Assembly: GCA_004335835.1 (NCBI GenBank)
Contig: RWJK01001908.1
Location: forward strand, 27,750-91,749
Length of the DNA stretch: 64,000 bases
Direction: 5' to 3'
Source of the DNA: Scenedesmus sp. ARA3
Taxonomy: Eukaryota; Chlorophyta; Chlorophyceae; Sphaeropleales; Scenedesmaceae
Of this stretch, positions 1-11,253 are shown piece by piece; the first letter of the stretch is position 1, and each line of letters starts with the position of its first letter. The notes beneath the pieces were generated by a model. The model saw only the letters and a program-made list of their open reading frames with translations, was not told where the DNA came from and did not search any database. The translations under genes were made by a program, and so were the position numbers.

Positions 1-1264
1 TGCGTCTGGCGTGTCTGGATTGTACTGTCTTGCACTGTTTGAACAGCTCGTCGTGATTCTGCTGGATGGGTCGCTTCACGCCAGCCCTGTGATTTGGAGG
101 TAGCTTGTAGCGGGTGCAGCTCAGCCAGAGCCATTAGGCACTCTGTGATCTTTTGCGGGACGAGTACCAGGATGCTTTACTATGATGCGGACTGTTGTTG
201 GCAGCGGTGTGCTTTGGCTTCAAGCAAGTTGCGTTGTGCTGAAAGAGCTTTCCAAGTTCCTGCACTGCCCAAGTTATGGGCAAAGCCGCTCATTTGACTT
301 CAAACCTGGGCTTGCTGACTAGCTTCGGGTATAGCTGGTGCTTTGCCAGAGCAGCAGCCGTCGGTAGCTGCATTCTGGTCGATGTGTATGTCAGAGGCCT
401 TGCATGCGGGCTTAGCTGGTGGTATCATGCTGCTGTGTCTGCCTTGCCATGCCCTTTCTTTCAGGTTGGCTTTTTGTTGCAGCAGTACTCGCACGGCTGC
501 ACACACATCCCGGCAGGCAGTCTGTTGCCTGTTGTAACTACGTGCTTTGCAGCCATTGTCAATTGGTTGCGCGTGGCGTTCCTGTCTGGTTGAAATGTCT
601 ACTGGATGTGCAGTGTGGCCACGCTGTAACGTGCCATGTACAGTGTACGTTGCGTAACCAGCAAGTCCAGTGCCTGCAGTAAGGATCAAGTACTCCTACC
701 GTAATAAGTGACTTATTGCAATGCTGACTGTCTTCCTACACGTGACTTGTATGTGCTGCAGACCTGCACTTCCAATCCCTTTTGGCAAAACTGCTGCTGC
801 TAGCAGACACCTCGTGATGTGAGTGCCAGCAAGCTGAGTCAGCCAGCAAACGCAAGACTCAACTGCTAGCTATGGGTATCTAAAACGCGTTTCCTGTTGC
901 TGTCCACGCCATGTCGCAGCTCCTGCAGTTTCAGAAGCTGGCGCCAAAGAGCTGCACCTCGGCTATGATTAGCTGCAATGTTACTTTGGGTTGCTCGAGC
1001 CGCCCTAGCGGCTTCCCATATAGTCACCTCCTTACCATAGCAACAGCACTTTGAAAACAAACTCTCAGCCTTGCCAGCACTCAATCTCGAACATCTTTCC
1101 CGCCACACAACAAGGAACCGGCCCGCTCACAGCAGTTTTGTACGGAGTGTCTCTCGAGGTATTCTAGGATGGTCTATCTGGTTAGCTGCATTAACAAGGC
1201 GTCATATGTTGTCTTTGGCTACGAGACACTGGCAGACACGACGGAGCAAGCGGGAACTGGTAGC
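1..1264. other. Intergenic or upstream sequence, no gene recognised
   Basis: Only short overlapping open frames with no recognisable family or splice pattern are visible. The last few hundred bases presumably hold the promoter and 5' UTR of the coiled-coil gene that starts at 1265, but I see no clear TATA box. Confidence 0.4.
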
Positions 1265-2835
1265 ATGGACAGCATAGCCGGTGTAGCGGCTTCTACAGTA
1301 CAGCAGGAAGCCTCCACGCAGGTAAGAAGACTATCGTCAAGCCGTAAACAGTGCTAGAGCTGCTGCTATGGCAAAGCAGCGCCCATCATTGCAGCCTGAT
1401 GTGCTGCTGTCCTGTCCTCTGGTGTCACTAATCAGATGCAGCAGCTGCAGAGACCAGCGTGCAGATTATTGAGACACCCACTCTGGCAGTCTGCATGCTC
1501 TTGTGTTGCCCACTATGTCGCTGACCTTTACTCCGCACCTGCCCCACTGTCTCCCATCCACCCATCCAGACCGCCAACAGCCCAGCTCCCAGGTGCCCCA
1601 ACAAGAGGAGCACTGCCAGGAAATCCTCCTGCAAGGCGTCTGCTGCACCCCAGGGAGCCCTGGTGACTGCCTGCTGGGACGAGTACACCAAGCTGCTTGG
1701 CCGGCACCTGCAGCTGGAGGACAAGGCAGCGGCACTGCAGCAGGCACTGGATGCTGCAACAACAAGCAGCGCCAGCCAGCAGCAGCAGCTAGCCGCGGCA
1801 CTCACTAGCAACGCCAGCCTGCAGCAGCAGCTTGCTGCTTCATGCGCAAGCAATGCCAGCCTGCAGCAGCAGCTGTCCCAGCAGCAGGCGGCTGGTGCAG
1901 CATGGCAGCTTGGCAATGCAGAGCTGACAGCTTCCTGTGCAGCACTGCTGCAGCAGCTCAGCAGTGAACAGCAGCAGCACAACACTTGCAAAGCAGAGCT
2001 GCTGAGCCAGCTGGCAAATGCAGAGGCAGCATACACGGCAAACGCAGCAGCATATGCAGCAAGCCTTGCCAAGCAGCAGGTGCAAATTGGTAGCCTGTCT
2101 GCTCAACTGTCAGCATCCCAGCTGCGCCTGCACACCTGCCACAGTGACCAGAGCCAGCTGGCAACCCGGCTGAGTGATGTGTCAGCACAGGCAGCGCGCC
2201 TGCAGCGTGACCTGGCAGCATCTGAAGCCAGCAGGCAGCAGCAGCAGGAAGATGCCAGCAGCCTCAGCAGCGAGCTACTGCTGCAGCTGAGCCACCTGTC
2301 AGAGACCAAGGCAAAGCTGGCCACAGTAGCAGCAGAGGCAGCAGCAGCCAAGAGCCAGTACAGCCTAACAGCTGAGGCCCTGGCAGCAGCAGCAGCTGAC
2401 CTGCAGGACAGCGAGGCAAGTGTGGCTGCTCTGCAGCAGCAGCTACAGCAGGCTGATGCAGCGAACTGCAGCCTGGCTGTGCAGCTGCAGGTTGCGGCTG
2501 TTGATGTTGCCAACTGCAGGGCAGAGGCAGCTGCTCTGCGCTGGCAGCTGGGTGCTCAAAAGGCACGCAGTAGCCACCTGGAGTTCCAGCTGGCACAGCA
2601 GCTGGTGCCCAGCAGCAGCAGTGCGGTTGTGGGCCTGCTGCGCACCAGCAGCTGGGGCAGCAGCAGCTTTGAAGGGTCACCACGCAGTTTCAGCCGCAGC
2701 AGCACCAATGGCAGCGGCAGCAGGAGCATCAGCAGCAGTGATGACATGGGCATGCTGTGTGATGTTGATTGCGGCAGCGTGGTGGTTAAGCTCGTGGGAG
2801 TGAGCCAGGCATCTTGCTGCAAGCGCATGGTGTGA
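1265..2835 (+). CDS. Small Gln/Ala-rich coiled-coil protein, function unknown
   Basis: I model two exons, 1265-1321 and 1570-2835, which join in phase 0 to give 440 aa. The intron starts GTAAGA and ends CCATCCAG. Exon 1 encodes a short N-terminus (MDSIAGVAAS...). After the junction comes a basic stretch containing CPNKRSTARK, and then from about residue 60 to 340 an almost uninterrupted helix built of Leu, Gln, Ala and Ser. Its spacing is typical of a coiled coil, with recurrent LQQQL and LAAS elements. The C-terminal 80 residues are Ser/Gly-rich and end in a Cys-containing tail (ASCCKRMV). There is no signal peptide or membrane segment. No family is recognised. The helix resembles the giant coiled-coil protein at 36556-60044 in composition, but I cannot show homology. 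Upstream ATGs exist (for example 1169), so the start is uncertain. The long open frame is secure; the two-exon structure is inferred. Confidence 0.62.
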
Positions 2836-4557
2836 ATGCTGGGTGGCTGCCGGCTGGGAAAAGCACTGGGTTCAGGTCTGGGTCTCAAACCTCAAACTTC
2901 GGAAGCAGGCCATGGCGCGTTTGTTGAAACACATCACTGCATCATTTTGAACAGCAGCATCACATGTTGAACAGAAGCATTTGTTTGAGCAGGCTTCAGC
3001 ACTTTGAACAGGAGCATAAATTTGAACAGGTGCATGGATTTCGAGGTTGCAAATCTGCATAGCCACTGGCAGTGCGCGAGATCTTGCTCGGTTGGGATGG
3101 TTGCCTTTGGTAAGCAAGGGCAACGAGCTGGCATGTTGACATGTGCGATGTGCATATCTTATCCAGGTGTGTGGTGCAGCTGGCAGCCTGTTGGACTGAC
3201 ACACTGGCTAATGGTTGTTTTGTTTGACTGCATTGTTGGCGGGGCATGACGACGGCCAGTTGCATTGTGTTGTATTAATCTATCAGCCTGACATGGCGGA
3301 AACACCCACGTTTGGTCAGTGTAACAGGCGCAACGATACCCCAGATCTAATGCTCATTTCACAAGCAGAAGTGGTTGCAAGGGATGAACATTCCTTTAAG
3401 TACTGATTAACGGCGGGGGCTACAGCAGTTGCAATGGACCCGCAGCTTCCAGTAGCAAGGAACAGTGCGCACAGCACAGTTGCAAAGGAGTGATATAGTA
3501 TTACACTGTGAGATCACACAACAGCACATGAGCGCACGCAATGCCACTACTAGCCTGTAGGCCCAACCTGAAATGACAGTGGCTTGAAAAGAGCACAGCA
3601 GCTGGCTGCGCACCACAGCCCCAGCTTAACACATGTACACACAGCCCACACCTTTCGCACCACTGTGTTGCTGCACAAACAATCTCCGTTGCCACTGCAG
3701 CAGAGTTGTATGAGTCGGCTTTCACACCACGCTTTGCCCACACTTTGACCATCGCAAGTGCCTCTGCCGCAGTGTGCTGCATGCCCATCAAAACCCAGCA
3801 ACACCGGTGCTTGACATACTAGGTATAAAACAAATGAGCAGAATCTGCTGCAAAGCAGCCACGGTACTGGCGGCATGTGCATGCTCTCAGCCGGGCTTCT
3901 TGGACCAACAGCTGCTGAGTGCACTACTGCTGCTGCACTACTGATGCAGCCCAGCAGGACCACAAAGAAGATAAGGGATCTCCTTGCCATTCAGCTGCCA
4001 GCACGGATTTGACCAGGGATCTGCCACCCTGCATCACGCTGCATATGTGCTTTGCAGTCCGTAAAAAAACACATACTCCCAAATACACGGCCACCACCTG
4101 CATACTGCACACGTCACCTCAACCTGTGAGGCAGCTGCCACAGCCAAACGCCACACATTGCATGTGACTCCTCAATGATGCACACAACTGGCAGCATAGC
4201 TGCTGCTGTGTCACTGCTGCTGTGACGATGCCACCATAACTGAACCTCTACTACACACTGCGCCATGGCCACACCCTGCAGCAGAAGATGGTGCCGCAGC
4301 AACCGCAACTCCGCCTGCTGGCTGCAGCAGGTGCCGCCAAGCAGCCACACACCACACAGCTGCCTGAGCGCTGCTGGCGCAGCCTGGCGCTGACTCATGC
4401 AGCCAGCACAGGCACGACACACAGGGCGGCAGCTACGCCGCACACCGGCACACGGCTGCAGCTAGTAAGGTAGCATGCCCAGCCACACCACTCCAAGGAT
4501 GCAGCCTGCATACAACAAGCAACATGTTCATGACAGTCCGATCCGAAACACTGCCGC
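2836..4557. other. Convergent intergenic region between the coiled-coil gene and CARB
   Basis: This holds the 3' ends of two convergent genes. It contains a degenerate minisatellite at 2921-3037 (listed separately) and a TGTAA at 3320-3324 that could be a poly(A) signal. No other coding sequence is supported. Confidence 0.4.
2921..3037. repeat. Degenerate ~19-bp minisatellite
   Basis: Five to six imperfect tandem units are built around TTTGAACAGNAGCAT. Clear units lie at about 2945, 2964, 2983, 3002 and 3020. It falls just after the stop codon of the coiled-coil gene, so it is probably in the 3' UTR. Confidence 0.6.
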
Positions 4558-7500
4558 CTACCGCCGTGCGGGTGCCTCTGCTGCTGCTGCAGCCGGCTTG
4601 GCCATGCCCACCATGAGGTAGTTGCTCTCGTCCTTGTAGTCTGGGAAGTAGTCCTGCAGCGGCACCTGCTGCAGCGGGCCTGCGCGCATCGCCTTGAGGG
4701 CCAGCGCGGTGGCCTTGGCTCCCGCAATGGTGGTCACGATGGGCACCTGCGGAATACAACAAGTGCATTGTATGTACATCAGTAAACAGTCACACAGGGG
4801 AATAGGCCTTTCCTACCGGTTGAAGGGTTGCGAAGTCATAACATGACATGCATCGCCGTGCCACAGACGGCTGCGCCAGCGCCAACCTGCACACCACGCA
4901 CGTGCTGGTGCATCGCGCGGGGTGGAAACCCTGACTGTCACAGATGCAACACAACAACCCGACACAACCACGAAGCCCGCTTCACTTGCATGCTTACAAG
5001 TCAACTGCAAACTCTCCGTCAATGTCAACCGCACCTGCAGCGTCAGCGCGAGGCGGCGCAGGTCCTTGCCGTCGCGCAGGTCAGGCTCGTCTCCTCCGCT
5101 TGTGATCATCATCATGGTCACCTCGCCGTTCTTGAGGTAGTCCGCGGGGTTGGGGCGGCCCTCACTGATCTTGAAGATGCTCTCACACTTGATGCCTGCG
5201 CGTGAAGAGTGAGAGTGAGGGAGAGGGGTGAGAAAAGCGGTGAGGTGTGGACGAAGAAGTGTGACGCGGTAGTTTCGCTGGCCTCAATGCATTCACAATT
5301 GATAAATAAAACATAATATAAAAACGAGTGAGGGAGTATGACAGCATGGAAATAGGAGTGTGAGGATGCCAAAGGATGCCATGGGACACCAGCAGCATCG
5401 TGCTAAGGGGGAGTACAAACACATGACACAGGGCTCAGTCAAGCTCGCCGCAACAGATCGAAAAGTCTCCTGTTGAAAGTAACAACATCCCGGCAACGCG
5501 CCTCACCTGCCGACATAAGTGTGGATGCTGTGCCGCGCGTGGCCACCACCTGGTAGCCCATGTCTATGGTACAACTAGCGCTTTGCCTTGTGTGGCCTTG
5601 CAACACCACTGACAGCTTGCCTCACCTGCCGACATCAGTGTGCTTGCTGTGCCTCGTGTGGCCACCACCTGGTAGCCCATGTCTGTCAGCTGCTTGGCGA
5701 TGCCCACTGCATCAGCCTTGTACTTGTCGGCCATGGAGATGAACACCTTGCCTGCAAGCACGAAGGAACAACAGCAGCAGCAGCAGCAGCAGGTTGGCAT
5801 GATGAGGGACATCAGCTGTTCACATTTTGAACTTCAATGCAAACACCATGCCTGCGGCTCTCACACAGCCAACTAAAAACACCAGCACCAGCACCAGTTC
5901 AGCCAGCCCAAACTGTTGCACGCACTTGACATGGGCAGCTTCTGCGTCCTGCGGCGATCTGCGCCTTGGCGTAGCTGCTGCACCCGCACATCCATGTGAG
6001 AATCACAAAACCAACACCAAACACACGCACCTGACATGGGCAGCTTCTGCCCTGCAGCGATTTGCGCCTTGGCATAGCTGGAGGCGAGGTCATAATCGAT
6101 GCCCATGACCTCCCCGGTGCTGCGCATCTCAGGCCCACACAGCAGCCACCAAACAACCACGCACACAAACACAACTACCTACAAACTCAGCAGCTGCACA
6201 TCTTTAAGCCACCCAACAAGGCAGCAACTTGCAGCCAAATGCGCTGCCGCGCACAGCAGGCCTGCACACAGCACACCATTTGCACACACCTGACATGGGC
6301 AGCTTCTGCCCTGCCGCAATCTGCGCCTTGGCGTAGCTGTTGCATCCGCACATCCATATGCGAATCACAACACCAACACCAAACACACGCACCTGACATG
6401 GGCAGCTTCTGCCCTGCAGCGATCTGCGCCTTGGCATAGCTGCTCGCAAAGTCGTAGTCGATGCCCATGACCTCCCCGGTGCTGCGCATCTCAGGGCCCA
6501 GCAGCGTGTCAGCGCCGGGGAACTTGTTGAAGGGCAGCACCACCTCCTTCACCGCCACGTGGCGAGGCTTCGGCTCCTGTGATGTTATATGACAAGTTAT
6601 AACACAGCAGCGCAAGAAAGCGGCTCAATTTGCCGTGTGTGTAATCACACACATTCTTGGTGCGAGCTGGAGAAGCAGAGTGCACATAATGTGCCATATG
6701 TTACATGACATGTTATGTAACATGTCACAATTGCAGCAGCAGCCCACCTCAGTGAAGCCAATGTCCTTGAGTGTCTTGCCGGCCATGAGCAGGCTGGCAT
6801 ACTTGGCGATGGGGTGGCCCGCTGCCTTGGCCACGGATGCTTCATGTCACGCTGTGTGTTATCTGACGTGCTATGTAACATGATACAGCAGCAAGATTAT
6901 GCAGCGCGGATTGGGTGCCTTACCTCAGTGAAGCCAATGTCCTTGAGTGTCTTGCCGGCCATGAGCAGGCTGGCGTACTTGGCGATGGGGTGGCCCACTG
7001 CCTTGGCCACGAAGGGCACGGTGCGGCTGGCACGAGGGTTGGCCTCAATGATGTAGGGCTGCTCATCCTGTGGAGTGTTACATATGTTGTTGTTGCGGCA
7101 GATGGCGTGCGGAGCAAGCAGCAAATGGACAGCAGTGCGCAAATGTCAGCGCTGACAGCTGCCTGGGAGAGCACAAGCTGCTTGCATCATGTGTGTGACT
7201 TGTGCAGGCTGCTCCTTTCCACACATGCAGAATCTCCTCGATCATTGTGAATGTGCAAAGCAACATGTTACGCATGGGTGAGGTACACGAATACACGATT
7301 AGCTCTTGTCTGCACAGCATAATCTTCAAACAGCAACAAACAGTATGCCGGAACAGTATGCGCCGCACCTGGATGGCGTACTGGATGTTGATGAGCCCCA
7401 CCACGTTGAGCGCCTTGGCCACCTTGACCGTCCACTCGCGGATGGTGTTGAGCGTGGTGGTGGGGATGGTCTGCGTGGGAAGGCTGCACGCGCTGTCGCC

Positions 7501-10500
7501 GCTGTGCACGCCAGCCTGTGTTCCAGGAGCAGCAGCAGCAGCAGCAGTAGCAGGGAATGTGAGTTGCGGTCGTTGATGCACTGCTTTGGCGGCGACAGCA
7601 GTGTGCAGTTGAGCTGGCGGACTAGGTGCGGCCAAGGCTCGCTGCCTGGTGCATGCAGGGCGCCAGTTGCACACTAGCAGGCATTGACACCATACCAAAG
7701 CCGACGGCCAGGGCTGCCTCTGGGATAGCTGTAGCTCCACACCCCGTGAAATACCCACGTGCAATGCCTCTCGCAGGCTACCAGCAACATGTGTCCGCAT
7801 CACATGCATGATGGGACACGCCAGGCAAGAGCACAGCAATCAAGGCAAACCAAGCCCACGGTGCTCCATGATGACGAAAACCACAATAGCAGGTGTTCAT
7901 GAACATGCAGCAGCAGGCAAACCCTTAACAATGCACTGTGATGAGGTGCAGCCCAGTGAAGGTGGTCACCTGCTCGATGTGCTCCATGATGCCGCAGACC
8001 ACAATGTTGCCCTCCTGGTCACACAGCGCGTCCACGTCCAGCTCCACGGCACGGTCCAGGTACTTGTCCACCAGCACGGGGCGCTCAGGGTCAACCTCCA
8101 CAGCAGTGGTGATGTAGCTGCAGGCGATGTGTTGTCGCGAGGTTGGTGAGTCAGCGGAGCAGCAACGTGCAGCGTGGCAGGGCAACACCAACAGCGAGCG
8201 TCAGAAGCATGCCACGCCTGCAAGGGTTCAAGACAAACTGTCACAGCAGTTGTTTCATACTTTGACACCACCCCGCTCAAGCAAATTGGTTGTGTCACGG
8301 CACACTTGCAAGCAATGCTTGAATTGGGTCACATGATCCTACACATAAAACACAGTGGGCTATTGTACTCACGTCTTGAGCTCGTCGTCACTGTACACGA
8401 TCTCCATTGCGCGGCCGCCCAGCACGTAGCTGGGTCGCACCATGACGGGGTAGCCCAGCGCGTGCGCCTTGTCAAAGGCCTCGTGCTCGCTGCGCGCCAT
8501 GCCGCCTGCGGGCTGCTTGATGTCCAGCCGGGCCAGCAGCGCCATCCACCTGCAGCAAGACGATGCAAAGAAGGTTGAGCGCAGCGCCAATGATGTGGCA
8601 CAACACGGATGTGCACAGACGGGGGGTGCGGGCTGCTTGACGATCCATACGCCTCCAACCCTCATCACACATCCTAAGCCGTGACCACATGTCCCTGTCC
8701 TCGGCCTCGCCACTGGCATCCGGCTGCCCCGCACGCTCACTCAAACCAGCCCACAGGTTCCTAACCCTCACCCCGCATCCCAACACTGCCTGCCTCACCT
8801 GTCCCTGTCCTCTGCCTCATCAATGGCGTCCGGCTGTGTGCCCCACACCTTCACGTTGCCGTTGCCGCTGGCTGTGGGGATGGGGTTGTCGTCAAGGGCC
8901 TGCTGCAGCGCCGTGCTGATCTTGAGCGGCGTCTGGCCGCCAAACTGCACGATGATGCCCTCGGGCCGCTCCACCTCGATCACATTCAGCACGTCCTCGA
9001 CTGTTATATTAGCAATATAACAACAAATATAACAGCACCAGAGTAACAGCAGGGTGAGTGGCGCGGCTCTGGGATAGACATGTGGAGACAGCAGCGCTTG
9101 TCTGCAAGCTGGAAGCTGCATTTTGGCTATGTGCACCGACGCCAAGCACTGACCGCCGCAGAAATTGCTTTTGAGACCACCCCGCTGTACATCTGCTGTG
9201 TCCCCTGGATTCACACGCAGATGGGCTGGTCATCAAAGGCAGCTTGTTCCATCAAACAAAAGGCACAGCAAAGCAGCACAATGCCCTCACGTGTGATAGG
9301 CTCGAAGTAGAGGCGGCTGCTGGTGTCGTAGTCTGTGGAGACTGTCTCGGGGTTGCAGTTCATCATGATCGTCTCAAAGCCCTGGTCCCTGCAGCACCAA
9401 CCACAACGCACAGACACACAGCGCACACAAAGCTTCAGCTTTCTGTGGCAAAGTGCGCAGCACCGCGCGTATGCAGCTAGCAAATGCAAGCTGCGCGCAG
9501 CTGCTGAGCAGCAATTCCATGCAGTCCTGCTGCCTGTAACAGTCTCAGCCAGCAGTTGCTAGCTGCAACACCCTCAGGGTCAACCGATAAACACCTCACC
9601 CTGCTGCTGCTGCTGCAATCCCCAGTTACCCTCCCATCCCACCTGAGCGCGAAGGACGCGTGGCAGCAGCAGTAGTCGAACTCGATGCCCTGCCCGATCC
9701 TGTTGGGCCCGCCACCCAGAATGAGCACCTTGCGGTTGGTGGTTGGCGCTGACTCGCAGGGGCCATCATACGTGGAGTACATGTACGGGGTGTCGGCCTG
9801 CAGTGTCGCGGTTGAGGACGGCAAGAGTAACAGTTGGTTGACAAGGCAGTGGAGCAGGTACACTGTTGCTGACCAGCATGCTGGTGTGATGCTGTGCTGC
9901 TGCGAGGAGTTGTAACAAACAACCACACGCAGCGTGCGCAGCTGCGTTCTGTGGATCAATGAATGCCAGGTGCAGCCGCACCTGGAACTCAGCCGCGCAG
10001 GTGTCCACGCGCTTGAAGCTGGGCACCACGCCCAGCGCCTTGCGGTGGCTGCGCACCGCCGCCGTGCTGCTGCCCACCAGGCGGCCGATCTGTGCGTCGC
10101 TGAAGCCGCGGCCCTTCAGCTGGCGCAGCTCCTCGGCTGTCAGCTTGGACAGCTTCTGCTCGAGCAGCCACATCTGCGGATGCACATGCAGCAGCGGCCA
10201 GCAGCAGTGCTTCAAAGGTAGCAGAAGGCATTGTGCAAGCAGGTATGCGGCAACCAGTGTCGTACTGCTGACATGTTGAGCTTCCAAGCTTCCAAGCTGC
10301 CAACCACAAAACCTTACAACCAGACAGTTGGTTTCTGCGAGCGCATTTCAGTCACGTGCAGCTCCTACACTATGGTGCTGCTGTTGCTGATGAGGAAAGG
10401 TCAAAGTTCCAAGCTGCCAATCATGAATCAATTTAATCTGTGGCGCACCTCGGTCATGTGCAGCTCCTCCAGCTGTGCCAGCCACCAGGGGTCGATGGCA

Positions 10501-11221
10501 GTCAGCTCAAACAGCTCCTCCTTGGTCATGCCGTCCTCAAACGCCTGTCACATAACATGTTATAACAGCGGCAGCAGGAGCAGGGTTCGGATCAGGCGCC
10601 AAACATCACACGGCAGTGAAAGAACCAAATATCAGGGGCAGCAGGTGGCCGTCCTTTATACCGCCCACTACACAAACCCCAAACCCTGAACCCCAAAGAC
10701 CTAAAACCGCACCTGCTTCATGATGATCATGCGGTCGGGGTTTGGCACGCGCAGCTTGTACATGAGCTGGTCCTTGGGCAGGCGCTTGTAGCCCTTGGGC
10801 AGGCTCCAGCCGTCAAGCCCGGACTCCATGCCGCGCAGCGCCTTCTGCAGCGACTCCTGCCAGGTGCGGCCGATGGCCATGACCTCACCCACGCTCTTCA
10901 TCTGTGGCAGCAGAAAACCCATTCAGATGCAGTGGTTATGCAACACAGTTGGAAACGGCTACAGCTGCTGGATTCACCAACACAGCACAGCACAGCACCG
11001 CCGCAGCGCTGCGTCGCAAGCAAGTTTGCATCCACAACCACACAGCACAGCCCCGCACCTGCGTGGTCAGCTCGGCCTTGCTGCCCTTGAACTTCTCAAA
11101 GGCAAACTTGGGGATCTTGGTCACGATGTAATCGATGCTGGGCTCAAAGCTCGCGGGCGTGGCCTGCGTGATGTCATTGGGGATCTGGTCCAGCGTATAG
11201 CCCACCGCAAGCTTTGCGGCC

Positions 11222-11253
<32 letters not shown>

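Noticed and set aside
1428..2072. 214-codon minus-strand frame opposite the small coiled-coil gene
   Set aside because: Cys/Ala/Ser-rich translation of CTG triplets; a shadow of the Gln-rich plus-strand exon.
7078..7839. 253-codon minus-strand frame across CARB
   Set aside because: It runs through a real CARB exon (7515-7369) and the two neighbouring introns. Only the exon part is conserved.
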